Shown here one piece after another: positions 1 through 12,491 of a stretch of DNA of 38,621 bases. The notes beneath the pieces were generated by a model that worked only from the letters and a program-made list of their open reading frames with translations, was not told where the DNA came from and ran no database searches. The translations under genes were made by a program, and so were the position numbers. This stretch comes from Rhizopus sp. PT2906 (lineage: Eukaryota > Mucoromycota > Mucoromycetes > Mucorales > Rhizopodaceae): positions 1 through 38,621 of the forward strand of contig JAMYHX010000416.1 of the NCBI GenBank assembly GCA_025529335.1, in the 5' to 3' direction. Each line of letters begins with the position of its first letter. The first letter of the stretch is position 1.

Positions 1-278
1 TATTTTATTCAATAAAGGACAACTTACTTTTTAGTCTCGTTATTTACTTGTCTATTTTACCCAAATACTTCAATTATTATTAATGTATATTTGTCAACAT
101 TGACTTAGTATAAATAGCCTATAGCTTTTTTTTTGAAATAAACGACATCTATTTCAATTCGAATCATAAAAAAAAAAGAATCGTTTTCTTTAGTTTCTTT
201 TAAACACTCTTTTAACAAATTTACAAGTTGAACTTCTAATCAAATGTGATGTTTACTCCCAAAATGATACTTAATTTT

Positions 279-333
279 AATATCTTTATCAAATTCGTGT
301 CTTAAGTCAACTCAAGGGTTTGATAAAGATATT
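279..333. repeat. Perfect inverted repeat, 15-bp arms
   Basis: The arms aatatctttatcaaa (279-293) and tttgataaagatatt (319-333) are exact reverse complements around a 25-nt loop. The loop itself has a short weaker pairing potential (cttaa with its neighbourhood). In AT-rich DNA short palindromes are common, but 15 exact pairs with this spacing stand out. It could be a cruciform-forming site, an RNA hairpin or a decayed terminal repeat of a miniature element. Confidence 0.85.
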
Positions 334-2378
334 GTAATTATGCAAGTAACTACTGAATCTTATTAAAAGGCAAATTAATACAACTTTTAAAGGATTCTCA
401 CAGAAATGAAATAAAATAAAATCATTAAACTTTATAACAAAAGTAACGATATATATGCTGTATGAATAAAAAAAAAAAAAAAGAGAGAGAAGATGATTTA
501 TTCACCAAACTAACGAGCTGGTAATAACGGGCGATGAGTAAAATAGTCATTTGTACTTTTTTTTTCGTTATACTATCGTTTTTCCAAATATATATGAACA
601 TCATTTTAGCGAAATTTTTGTTTTGGTCTTATACTAATAATCTCGTCAGACATGCCTCAATTCTGTTGTAACGCCAATACACATCGTTGATCCTCTTTGT
701 CTGTTGACCTAAGTTTTATTTTATTCTTTTATTGTATATAGCTGGCCCCTTCTTTTCCAATGGTGATATTTGGTTTAAAAACTTATTTCAACAAGTATAA
801 AAGAATAGTATCTTTACGGATTTACAAGAATTCATTCAATAAAATCATCTACGATTTAGGTTGCAATCTTTTTCTTATTAAGTTATCAAATCAAACGGAT
901 TCAGAATCCATTTTTTCTTATTCTTTTTACTTTGTGTAGCTAAGTCTTATCAACTTTAAATAGCCTGATGATTACGCTATGGGTCCTTTAATAAGTTTAA
1001 ATTCTTTTTTCTTTAACGTTTTTGCTACTGACCTCAAGTATCACTAAGGCTTCAACAGGCAAACTTATATTTTCATTATTTATTATAATACATTTAAGCC
1101 TAACGCCTACACAGTTACTTTTTTGTAATGATGCTATTTGTGATGTCTTGTAAAACCGAAAGAGAAATGCAGGATTTCAACTGTTGATTCTTTTTTTTTT
1201 CCCAAATCAAAACTAATTATTGAGTAACAGCCTTTTTATTTTATCTTATAAAGCTTAGCATTATATTGCACAGGCTGATCTTATATTAAGTTCCGTTGGT
1301 TACTATAGTGCTCAAGTTATGCTTTAAAAAGTGTATATATTACAGCTTTACTTTGCAGGATCATGTTAACAATAGTGTAGCAATGAAGAAATATTGACGT
1401 TACTCTCGAAGTTACTTTGCTATCTATTTTATTTCAGTAAGTCAACTCCATTTTGACGGCACTTTTTAAATCAGATCATAAAGTGATTCAATTAGTCAAT
1501 ACAGAAGAAACTCAAATACATATGCGTATATATAAAGGGTCATTTTCTCAATAAAGCAGCAATAGCAAAAAATTTTTTAAACCGTATAGTCATGATTGCA
1601 TCAACTTATACTTATCTTTTGTTTTCATTTACAAATGGATATCTTCTTTTCATTAGAAAACATCGCTGATTTTTTATTACTTTATTTTCTTCTTATTTTA
1701 AAGATATTGTCATAGAACAATATCTGCTTATGACTGACATTGAGATAAACGATTGTAATCAGTATAAATTGAGTGAACTCTTACATTATAAAATTAAATG
1801 TACACACTTTTAGTGATAAGTCAAATCAAATATAATCTCTCCTTCGAATATAAATCATTACTTCTTTATATGAAAGGATACACTTCTTTAAAAGATAATC
1901 CTTCTTATGGTAAAAGCAGCATCATAATCCAGATCATGAAATGAACAATAAGATCAGTGCCAGGAACGAATTAAAAGCTTTCTTTATGAACTCAGGAACC
2001 GTTAGTCAATCATATCCTCAGTAATTATAATCCACGCTTAGAATAGTAACTTATCAACCATTTGATAGCAGCTATAAATAGTAGATCATTATTTTATTTG
2101 TATGCTCCTTCTGTCTTTATCTCAGAATAAAGATTAGTATCAAAGAGTACTTATTTTGTCTTCGTCTTGTGTTTTATAAGCCATTACATAATATCTTTTT
2201 CTTTTTCGAAAATTACTCACGCGGTTTTAGGATAAGAAAAGAAAGTTATTTTTTCGCTTTTTTATGCAGTAATATTCTAAAGGACATTCCAAGTCATTTG
2301 AAAAAGAGCCCAATAATTTGAGCATTATATTTTGCTTTTTCAAGGTTTCCTTAATATTCTGGGAGTGAAAAAAGGCGG

Positions 2379-2401
2379 CGTTCACTTTCTGAAAGTGAAC
2401 G
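2379..2401. repeat. 23-bp palindrome with 11-bp arms
   Basis: cgttcactttc (2379-2389) and gaaagtgaacg (2391-2401) pair exactly around a single T. It is followed within 12 bases by a run of T (from 2411). It is noticeably richer in G and C than its surroundings. A dimeric protein binding site, or a hairpin plus T-run at the end of a transcript, would both look like this; nothing in the sequence decides between them. Confidence 0.85.
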
Positions 2402-5400
2402 AAAATTTGGCTTTTTTTTTCTTAATGAATAATATATTGTCATATTTATTCTTTCTTTAATAACTATTCTCGCGTGAAATTACTCCATTATTATATTGCT
2501 TAGAATCATTCTATATTTAGCATTACTTACTTTTACTAATTTCTTTTGTAACATGCCGTGTTATAAATTATTAATTTCATATACTAGTCATTATTTTTTT
2601 TTTAATGTACTTCTCATTTTGTTTCCCATCAATAAAGAGATTCAAGGGCCACATCGGCATATATTTTTTTTCTCCTTCTTGTAACTCCGGTATACTAAGT
2701 AAATATATAATCAACTAAATATCATATGTATGAAAAAACTACTATGGTTGACCATGTTTAATCTCTATCTTGTGGTCATTACTGGTACAAATTTTACTCA
2801 AGTTATTGGTTTATTCTTTTACTTGAACTTTTAAACTCAACAAGACAAAAAGTTAAACAAGATATTACAGCAAAAAGAAGTCTTGTCTTCACTATGATAA
2901 TTTTTATTTTATATTACTTAATATTTACTTTGCTTTATTCAGTACAGCTTGATCAACTTTACGAGAGCCTTTAATCAAGAAACAAGCCTTTTTTTTTCTT
3001 ATTTCTTTAACTTAATACTTGCGTATCAAAACATTTGGGACTTTGATTGCAGAGCTTTATTTATATTTTTGTTTCATATTATCAAAAAGACAAGTCAATA
3101 TTTTTATGATTCTTTTATTCGATAATATAACTCTCCCGTTAAAAGGATATTTATGGTCAATGGTTTGAAAGTCTACTGCATAACTCATATCTATGTGCTT
3201 GATGAATTTACTTGTGACTGATTATGATTCTAACTGATCTGTTTTCTACATTCTTAACAATATCATGTTGTATAAGGGGCCATCGTTGGGGATCTAACGA
3301 GTGGATTTATTCTTTGATGTGCTAATTCTATTGTTGATCACAACAATTTTAACTGCTTAGTAACTTAGAACCAGCATCTAATTACCATTTGTATGCCATA
3401 CTAGCCTGAAAATCGGTGCTAAACACTAAGTACATCTACCCACCCCCACGCTTTTAATTTTTTACAAGTACTTTTATCTTCTTTAAGCAGCTTAAAAAAA
3501 TTCATGAACCAAAAACACAAGACTTCTAAATCACGCTTCTCTTTGAATTGCTCTTTATAAACCATCCTTTTTCTCTTTCCCCGTTGTCTAGTAGCCAAAT
3601 CTGATATCACACTAAATATCTTTAATATTCTTATGTTAAAATAACATTCACTCAATATCTAACGCTTTTATATCACTTTAAATAACAAGGTTAATACTTG
3701 AAAAGAAAACCAGAGCCATATTTTACCTTATATAAAGTAATTGCAGGCAACTTTTAATAAAGGTTTCTGGCATCCTTCTTTTCTCTATTTTCTCTTCTAT
3801 ACAAGGTCTGGTGGTTTCTTCAAGTATCAAGCTGAAACTCAAGTAAAAATATACTACTTTATCCACAATCTTGCCTATAATTTATAAGCTAACAGTGTGA
3901 TTTTCTATTGAATCCTTCAATTGACTTTTTCTTTCTAGGACAATGCATATAGCCTTATCTTTTGCTGTTCCTGATAATAATAATTAATTTGTAATTTTTT
4001 ATATTTTTTCAATAAGTAAACTCTAATTTTATCATAAAAGATTTCTGATCGTATTCTTTGCTTTATTCAATACAAGCTCTTTAACAAGTTTACTGCTTAA
4101 TCTTGCAGGAAGGATCTGATGATTAATTATAAACTCAAAATTTTCAAATTTGCATTCAAGTACTTGCTTAATCGCAATAGATTTATCAAATTTCTACTCT
4201 ACAATACGGCTATAACAGACACTCAAGAAAAACGACAATGTTAAGTTGTATTGTTTTCTACTGAAATCTATTGACCGCACTCTTTTTCAAATTGTATAAA
4301 AAATTCGAGAATAGTTTCTTTTAAATGTTTTTAATAAAACATCAATTAGCTTGAAATAATTCTTCTTAAATCCTTCATTTATGTCTGAATTTAAAAACTG
4401 CAATAACCAGAATTTTTTATTTACTTTAATTTGTTTTCGCAACCCAACTAATCAACCAAGGTTTGATAATCACTATATAAAATCACCCAATATCCCAGTT
4501 ACGAGTCCAAAATAAACCTATTACAGGCTTATTGAATAAATTTTTACTTAACAAAGGAAATAACTTTGAAGTTACAGTACGTTTAGAATTATGTCAGTTA
4601 CTATATGAATCGAAAACCAACAGATTTTAATTATAATGGTAAAGTGGTATAGGTAAAAAAAATAACCATGTGAAGCAAGAAAAGATGGTTTAGTCATTAG
4701 TCTGTGTTTTCCATAAACGAGAAATTTGGTTCGCTCAAAAAGCATTTCTAGTCATGCTTAAAAAATTTGTATCGATAGGCTTGTTTTTTAATGCTCATTC
4801 ATAATTATAATTAACTTAGTCGCTACTAATTCAACCACTGCTTCCATTTCTTATTTAGCATACTATTCGATTGATGATTTACCAAAACATAGTGGTTGCC
4901 TTTTATTCAGATTATTATTTATAGTACTCGTAAATCTTTGCTTAACTCTGAACTCACATAAATTTCTCTTCTTATAACAAAAAATGACTCTATACAACAT
5001 AAATAACAGCAGGCAAGGTTGTCTCTTTAAAATAAAAATATGACAGTGAGAATGCTATTTTTTGTTTGAACATTCATAATTTATAAACAAATATAGATTC
5101 TATTTTAATATAAATATCTTCTTCGATTCTTTGAAATAAATAAAAACTTAACCCTTATCTTATTTTTATACAATTATTTGATAAAATATTTCTTTTATCC
5201 TACTACTTTCCTTTTTTAATATGTGTTCACAGTTATCGTTGATTTTGCACCAGCAGAAGACAGTAGTCGTTCTGTCGTAGCTTATTATTAAGCTATTTAT
5301 TCCATGATGTTACTCTTTTTAATCAAAGATAAAATTTAAAATTCGAAATAAATATGCCATTGCATTATTTTTCTACATATTTTAATGTAAAGTTTAAGTT

Positions 5401-7839
5401 ATAGCGTTTTTAAAGACTTAAAATCAATACACAATGCTGAACAACTTCTTTAGTTTAAACTGAGCTTTCTCTTTATTTGTGTCATTTTCTTATTTCATAT
5501 CTCGAACTCGGCCGATAAGTCTAATCTAAGCTAAATCTTTTTTTACTTTAACATTAGTTTAATACTTTATTCAGAAATTATACACACACTAATGGAAAAA
5601 ATTATAAAATGATAATTTCAGGCAATAAATAATATTACAAGTAAGAGCTCACAAGAAGCATAAGAATAGGATATAGAAAAATAAGTACTTCAGTTTATAC
5701 ATTGATATTAAATAGTTAGATTAAAAGAGGGGAGCTAATAAGAAATAAAAAAGTGGGATAAATGAGTAAGCATTTAAAAGATATGTTTAATATGTTACCA
5801 AAGCGTATATTGTATAGTATCAGCGATAACTGGTTAGGAAAAGCAAAAGAAAAGAAATAAAGGGCGGAGAGCGAAGAAGGTAACGGACGCGATTAAGTTA
5901 GCATAGGAAACAAGCTACTCACATTTGGCGTCAGTTAATTTTTGATTATGCTATAAACTACAAATAAAGCATATTGATATATATTAAAACGCTGTTCATA
6001 TTATAACGTACATTCGAGCCAACTGGGAATGTATTAATCTTGTGATTTGATAGAAGAACCTCTTTCAAAAGACTATGTCGTATTCATAGAGGTATACTAT
6101 ATAATACGGTCACACTGAAGTCTCTATTTAAGACTCTGAGTAACTTGATAAGTGTTATAATACAGGCAATAAAAGTTTATTTCTCAACTGTCATACAATC
6201 TAGTGAAAGTAGACCATTTACGATACACGAATAACTTCCTTGTCAGCCTATTAGTCTCCACTTAAGCTGCGCTTTAGTACAACTGAAGGAATATTCACGT
6301 GCAGAAAGGCACAGGAGGAGTAATAACTTTCGCACGATCAATTGGATTGAGCCAATTAGTCCTTGAATCAGTTCTAACGAACAGACAAAAGAACTCATAA
6401 AGGAGAAACTTGTTCAATTATGGAAATATCTGTTAGGATAGTTTAATAACCAGGAGCATCTCACATCGTACTTATTCTGAGTTGTCATTTGGTATAAATA
6501 CAGTAGGTTTTAATAGTAGTAAATCTTGGTCTAATTTTTCAGAAGTAAACTTCCCTATATTCTTTCCTATTCAATCTTTCGCATTATATCTTTACCGAAA
6601 TACCAAGAACATCAAAATCACAAATCCTACTTCAACCCTTTTATTTTACTTGGCAAACTGATTTTTTCTTATAATCTTACGAATAATATTCATGCGACTG
6701 TATTAAATTCCGAAAATCTTCATGTCTCTTTCTTTATTTACAAATATGCCTTAATCAAATTGATTATAGAGTAATGCGGTACAATAGCCACTCTTATTTT
6801 TTTAGTGATAAATGATGATTCAATAAAAAGACAAAAAATAAGTACTCTTTTATATTAATTCATTATTTTGAGATAAAAGTAGAAGAAACATACAAATAAT
6901 GACATATTATATATAGTTGCTACCCAATGACTGGTAAACAATTATTCTAAGCGTAAACCATAGTTATTGACAGTTTTACTTTGCCTTTGATGCTTTTCTT
7001 ATTTTTCTGCTCTTTTTTATGATCTGGGCTGTGAACCTTCCTTTACCGTGAAAAGGATCATCTTTTAGAGAAATTTATCCTTTTAGATAGAAAAAGAGAT
7101 GTTTATACTTCCTTTTTCCTGTTTACAGCAGCTTATTTCAATGTCAACTAGAAACAGACATTGCACTACTACGATTCTTAATTTAATCTCTTTACTTAAA
7201 TGATCTATTCATAAACCTTCGATCTTACCAAAACCACTGGTGTTAAGCAAGCAAATAAATTAGTGCCACATGTTTATATTGTTGCAGATTCTTTAAGTAC
7301 GTGCTGTAATGGGCAAGATGTTTTGTTTAAAAAACGAACATTCTACTTTACACTAAATATGTTGTAACTTTTTTTTTTAGGATTGCTTAAATATACATTT
7401 AAAGCGAAAAGCGCCTGTTTTTATCTTTTAATAAGTACAGGAAAACGGGCTGTACAAGAAGATGTATGTGTGTAAAGGGATATTATTTAATTACTGGTGC
7501 TTTATTATATTCTATAATTATTAAAGTTCATTTAATTCTGTTTTGTACAATTTTGATATATTTCAATTAACCTATCAATCATCGCTTTTTTCTTAAGAGC
7601 TAGGTTACAGGAAGAAGAACCTGAATCATTAGCATTAATATTAAGAGCATAATTTCTATAACTAACATCCGCAGCTCAGGGAAGTGCTTCAGTATAGGAG
7701 CCTTCGTCTCCAGTAGATATTGAAAACCTATTAATTTTATCACTTTGAATGTAGAACAAAGCCAATTATTGAACAAAAACCGTGTTTAGTAATAATAGTA
7801 AGCTTGGTTTATGTTGAAAAGAAGCATAAAATCTAGCGG

Positions 7840-9650
7840 TTGAAGATCATCCTGTCGTTTTCTTCACAGCGTAGAAAGAATTCACCATCGTTTATATCGA
7901 AGAAAATTTCGCATATACATAGTTATCATGCCCTTTACAGTTGGATAAACTCTTACTAAACTATTGTTAGGTAGGCTATTATACCATTCTTTCTGCTAAT
8001 CATTTAGTCAATGGTACATAAACTCCACTACCTCGGGAAATTCTTCAAGTTAATATTCTGGACATTTTAAATGGCGTTGGATTAAGAGAGAAAGCCATTA
8101 AAAGCTATTCAATAGAACGGTTAAAAACCAGCGTATATTGGACAAACTTCGAGAGTTCATATGAAGGCTATTATCCTGAAAATGCTGAAGATTCAAGATG
8201 GATAACGAATAACATACCCTTCCATATGCCTAAAGAGTATCTATTGACATATGGCCGGATAAGTGTATAAAATAAATAGCCTGGGCGCGCTCAAGAGTAA
8301 CTATCAGTGGCTTGATGAATACCGGAGTTCATTTTTTTGTAGCCCAAGTCTTACAAGAAGACCTCAGGATATTAAGAAGCCGTGCCTTCACTATTTTCGC
8401 TTAAATTTAATAATAAAGTAGTCATTCTCAACTTTATATAATCTGCTTAGACTATCATTACCTCTGTGATCAAAGGATAGCAGATGTTGCTCTATTTGTG
8501 CTTGTTAATATTGTGCAGATGTTTAAAAGTCATATTCTGATTAAGCGCGATATTCAACAGCAGTAGCTGTAATGGGACGATGTCGAACGAACGGAGTAAC
8601 AGCACTTATACACGTGTAGTATCCGAATGCAAAATAGCTGTTCTTACCTCACTTTAACGATGATCATTGCATGAAGATGGAAATCGCATGAACGCATTGA
8701 TCAATCTAGCAGCAGGAGGTAACGTCAAGAGCTAGTACAAAATAGGTAATTGGTGTTACTCAGTTTGCCCATTCTCTACCACTTGACATACTCATGCTTC
8801 ATTTCAGGCATGGTAATGTGTATATCACGTTGATATATGTTAGCAACTGTCCATCGCATTGCTTACGCTTGAGTAGGGCCTCAAGATCCAGCAAATATTA
8901 TTCCGGGTTTGATGATTATAATGTATACTCAGCAGTGTGGATCCGCATTCTCCAATTACTATCTTACAAGATGACGCCTCCTCATTCATATAGAGCTATA
9001 TTTTGATGTATCTGAAAGTAACATACATATGATTCGCATGTATTTCAGTTGAACGTCATATTAGCCACAATGATGAACATTGACCAATTCATGATCATCG
9101 GCTTACACAAAGTGAAGTATACATGTTAAAGATGCTATTGGCCGATACTAATGGTATTGTAGACTCAATAAGGGGCAGTAATTTTTCTCATTATACCGTT
9201 CTTCGGCAACAAATACAAAACTATTAGAATAGCCTAAGGTGCCAAGTTAATTGGAAAGAAGGCTCATTTCTTTCAGGTCATACATTTGTTTGACCAAAGA
9301 ATACACAGACCTAAAGCAGAAAGTAACGAAGGGAATGCCTTCTTATTATGTACGTAAATGAGCCCTGCAAGAGTTATTTCTGTATTCTATAACCAAATTT
9401 AAACAATAAATACAATAGGTGAACATGTTTAGTACGCCGTACACCATCGTCATTTGAACATATCGATCATTTGACGCAATAATCAGGGCAGGTGCATCTG
9501 ACATGACTTCTTCGTTAAATTCAAGCTGCGGATCATCTAAAAGATATTGCAATTTCTTAATCCGAAAGTATTTTATGGCTTTTGAGCGATTGCACTGTTC
9601 ATAGCATGGATTGAGCATTTCATGTGCTGCATAATTGACAATATAAACAA
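7840..9650. pseudogene. Heavily decayed coding relic(s)
   Basis: Base composition rises and several frames read like ordinary protein for 25-90 codons before hitting stops or shifts. On the + strand about 8025-8270 gives a run of about 80 codons (starting TPLPREILQV, containing SVYWTNFESSYEGYYPENAE) bounded by stops. On the - strand 9618-9346 gives 90 codons beginning MLNPCYEQCN, and the frame just below it (9345-9170) continues with protein-like sequence broken by several stops. I could not join these pieces by splice sites, and I do not recognise the family. A dead transposon or dead gene-family member fits best; orientation is uncertain and there may be two relics. Confidence 0.35.
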
Positions 9651-10123
9651 ATCATGAAACCGAAAATATAAACTCATAGCTGTGGAGATAGATAGCAACC
9701 AAAAAAATGAATACAGTCTAGCTGTCATTCCTTTTAGCTCTTTTATTTGATTAATAACTTATGATTTTACAATAAAAGGGGTAACGACTTCATTGTTCAT
9801 ATGACTTGGCCCGTGCAACCTTTACTTTTTTTCTATTCTTTGCCCATCTTTTTATGCATGCATGTTAACCAAAGTAAATAGATTATATAAAAAAGAGGGA
9901 GGGAAAGATAAAGAAGCATAATAAAGCAGTATGTTAATTATATAGTGTATCATCAAATCCAAAGAGGAAAGAAAAAGGAATCTATTTTTGATTGTCTATA
10001 AACGGCAAGGTGCATCGTCAGCTGGTAAAACAAAAATAAAACCTATTTAAAGCCTTTACTTTTCACTATCTATAGTTTGTTCCCTTTTTTCTCTTTTTTT
10101 CATATAAATCTATAATAGCAATC

Positions 10124-11010
10124 ATGTATTCAGGTCAAGAATTCATTGATAATCAAGAACATTTGTTTATAAGCAACAGTCCAAGCAATATACAAAGAAA
10201 CAGTTTCAGTCAATCTGCTTATCATCCTATACACAATAGGAGTAGTAGCAATAGTAACTTTGGGCCAATAGCAATTCATAATAGCTCGTTTAATACAGAT
10301 CCATCAACTGCTTGGTTTAGTACTAGCTTAGACTCAAACACATCCTCCTTTGGTGGAAGAGATTTGGTGATTACTCCTTCAAATTCCACTGGTCATATCA
10401 TCGATGGTTATTCAAATGTAAACGAAGATGATGATCTAAATCAGAAAAAGTAAAAAAGAAGTTGTTACATTGGATAGTATATAAACTCTTCTTTTCTTTT
10501 ATAAAAGCCATCAAGAAATCTTTGAAAAGAGAAGAAGGCGTAGAGAATCGCATAATGCAGTAGAAAGAAGAAGGCGAGATAACATTAATGAAAGAATTCA
10601 TGGTGAGGGCAAATAGTCATCAAATTATGCCGTACTAACACTTGCTCAAAGAATTATCTACCTTACTCCCAGATCATCTGCTGGACTCTGTGCCAGCAAG
10701 TGCCAACGTAATGACAGTGACTACTGGGCAGTCTGGCACCAATGGAAAGCCAATCAACAAGGGAACTATACTCAAACTGTCAGTAGATCACATTAAAGAA
10801 TTAAAAGAAGAAGTGATAAACTGTCAAAATAAGATTAAAGAACTTGAGCAGCTTGTTGAACTGGCCAAACAGGAGAATAATACCAGTCATTTACTTCACT
10901 CTCAGTATCTCAATCCTCGACCAAGACAAGAGCGTATGAGTTCAATACAGTTTCAGCAGCAATTTGGTAAACTTCATATCACTACTGCGCCTGGCAGCAT
11001 GACTGAATAG
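10124..11010 (+). CDS. bHLH-leucine-zipper transcription factor
   Basis: Predicted nuclear DNA-binding regulator of 259 residues. Exons 10124-10449, 10508-10602 and 10652-11010; the second intron carries a TACTAAC branch site, and the frame closes exactly. Residues 1-108 are low-complexity (Ser, Asn rich), typical of a disordered activation or regulatory region. The basic region (about 116-132) reads RRRRRESHNAVERRRRDNIN, with the His, Glu, Arg pattern (H, E at +4, R at +8) that in class B bHLH proteins contacts CACGTG. Helix 1 follows (NERIHELSTLLPDHLL), then a long Ser/Thr/Gly loop and helix 2 (KGTILKLSVDHIKELKEEV), running into a short coiled coil. The second intron sits inside helix 1. 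The family is the USF/MITF-like group common in Mucoromycota; the target genes cannot be read from sequence. It converges with the next gene, 154 bp apart. Confidence 0.9.
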
Positions 11011-11164
11011 TTTATGGCTCCTTTTTATTCCTATCTTTTATTTATTTATTATGATATCCTTTTGTTTCATAAACCTATCAATTTTTATAACATATGCACA
11101 TTCTCTAGCCTTTATGCTTCCTCTTCTCTTTTTTTATTATTATTATAATAATAAACAGTGTCCT

Positions 11165-12287
11165 TTAATTAATCAATTCAGCAACTTGAAGGTCGCAAAG
11201 TTCTTCAACTTTTTTGGTGGGTTCAGTTATGACATCAGCTTTCAATAAAGTGGATAAAGTCACTTCCAATGCATTACGTGAAACTTGATGATGATGAGGT
11301 GCATAAGAAACTGTCTTGAACCAGTTCTTGACATCTTCTGCAGAATAAGACAAGATATCGATAACTTTTTGAACAGATTCTCCATCTTTTTGGTCCATAA
11401 ACTGCTTAGTGGCTTTCTGAATCGCACTCAAGACTTTCTTCAACTCTTCAGTATGGTCTTGTAATAAATCTGTATGAGCAGCAAATAAGAATGCTGGCCA
11501 GGGAGGCGTAATTTGTCCAATGCGCTTGACTTCTCCAGAGTCATGATAGGGTTTGGTCGTGAAAGTTTCCCACATGAAATAATCAGAGCTTCCATCATTT
11601 ACTGAGTCGCGCATGGCCTTGAAGTTATTGAGAACATTGAATCCAAATGGTTTCTTATCCTTCTCAAGCCATCCTTGTTGGTCAGCTAATACATAGGCCA
11701 TAATATGAGATCCTGAACCGTAACGTGAGATAGCGCAGTTGGTATTACGAAGCGTATCAACAGAATTGTGTTTGGATTCCTTTCCTGCAGAAAGCGCCCA
11801 ACCTTGGAGAAATAAAAACGTTTAGCAAATGAATGACTAAATTTATCAAACCTTACAAAGTGGAGCATCAACATAGGTGCCGACGATCTTGTACCAATCT
11901 TGGCCCTTGCTAATACCAGCAACAAGTCCTTCTGTAAGTGCAATAGCCAAGTCAATAGACTTTTCTTGAAGTTTAGAGGTCATCTAATGATAATTCTCGG
12001 TGAATATCTATAATTTACATATATATATTTATCACTTTACTTCTCCAGTGCCACCTATGGTTGCATGTGTTCAATATGATATGAATTGATATACGTGTTT
12101 TCTTACCTGGACATAAGACCAATTCAACCTCAACGCCTGTCTCCTTAAAATAACCATTGTCACGAGCAATGGATAAAGGAGTAGAAAAGTGCTCAGGAAC
12201 TATTGGTTACTATCAGTCTCAAGTCTATATCTTTTCTCTCTCTCTTTTTTTTTTTTTACCGTAGCCAATTCGAATAGTAGTTGTCAT
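11165..12287 (-). CDS. Ca3427-type (NMT1/THI5-like) binding-protein-fold protein
   Basis: A 299-residue cytosolic protein of the periplasmic-binding-protein type II fold, related to bacterial SsuA/NMT1 ABC-importer binding proteins and to fungal Thi5/Ca3427; ligand unknown. Five exons on the minus strand: 12287-12260, 12199-12107, 12054-12041 (only 14 nt), 11983-11857 and 11802-11165; total 900 nt, frame closed. The N terminus (MTTTIRIGYVPEHFSTPLSI) and the following VELVLCPGGTGEM and SIDLAIALTEGLVAG segments are the typical ligand-cleft elements of the first lobe; the second lobe is in exon 5. There is no signal peptide, which suits the eukaryotic members. No ABC permease or ATPase gene is nearby, so a stand-alone enzyme or sensor role is more likely than transport. 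Naive reading would start at a Met in exon 5 and lose 40% of the protein. Confidence 0.88.
12041..12054 (-). other. 14-nt microexon
   Basis: Minus-strand gtggcactggagaa, flanked by a catag acceptor (introns of 52 nt upstream and 57 nt downstream) and a gtaaag donor. It supplies the last two bases of a Gly codon plus Gly-Thr-Gly-Glu. Skipping it would shift the frame and delete the conserved PGGTGEM ligand loop. Confidence 0.85.
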
Positions 12288-12491
12288 TTTGAACTGAAAA
12301 AAAAAATAAAATAAAGACGAAAAAAGGATAAATGTCTACTTCAAGGAGTATTATTTCCCCGAAACCAAAAGTTATTGACACTGATGCCAAGAGTAATGTT
12401 TCACACATGTCCCTCTATCTCCGTTTCTTCTTTCCAGGCACAATTATTTTATTTAATAAAAGAAAAGACAAAAAAATAAACAAGCAATGCT

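Larger units (their letters stand above)
1..7800. other. AT-rich gene desert, no intact gene
   Basis: No open frame here resembles a known protein, and none can be extended through plausible splice sites into a conserved product. The sequence is strongly AT-rich with many T and A runs. Up to about 5.6 kb the + strand is T-rich; from about 5.64 to 6.45 kb it becomes visibly purine-rich, so the local strand composition switches. The contrast with the tightly packed genes after 10.1 kb is sharp. It could be a centromeric or pericentromeric stretch, or an old degenerate intergenic block. I see no telomere repeats, no tandem satellite and no intact transposon. Two perfect inverted repeats are listed separately. 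Confidence 0.7.

Noticed and set aside
6296..8616. CACGTG E-boxes at 6296 and 8611 as autoregulatory sites of the bHLH gene
   Set aside because: They lie 1.5-3.8 kb upstream in the desert and relic, too far for typical fungal promoters and within chance expectation.
8794..9006. 70-codon + strand frame MLHFRHGNVY as a gene
   Set aside because: It overlaps equally protein-like minus-strand frames, has no splice partners and sits in the decayed block.
10398..10601. Minus-strand 67-codon frame over the bHLH gene
   Set aside because: It lies antisense to the basic region and an intron of a well-supported gene; composition only.
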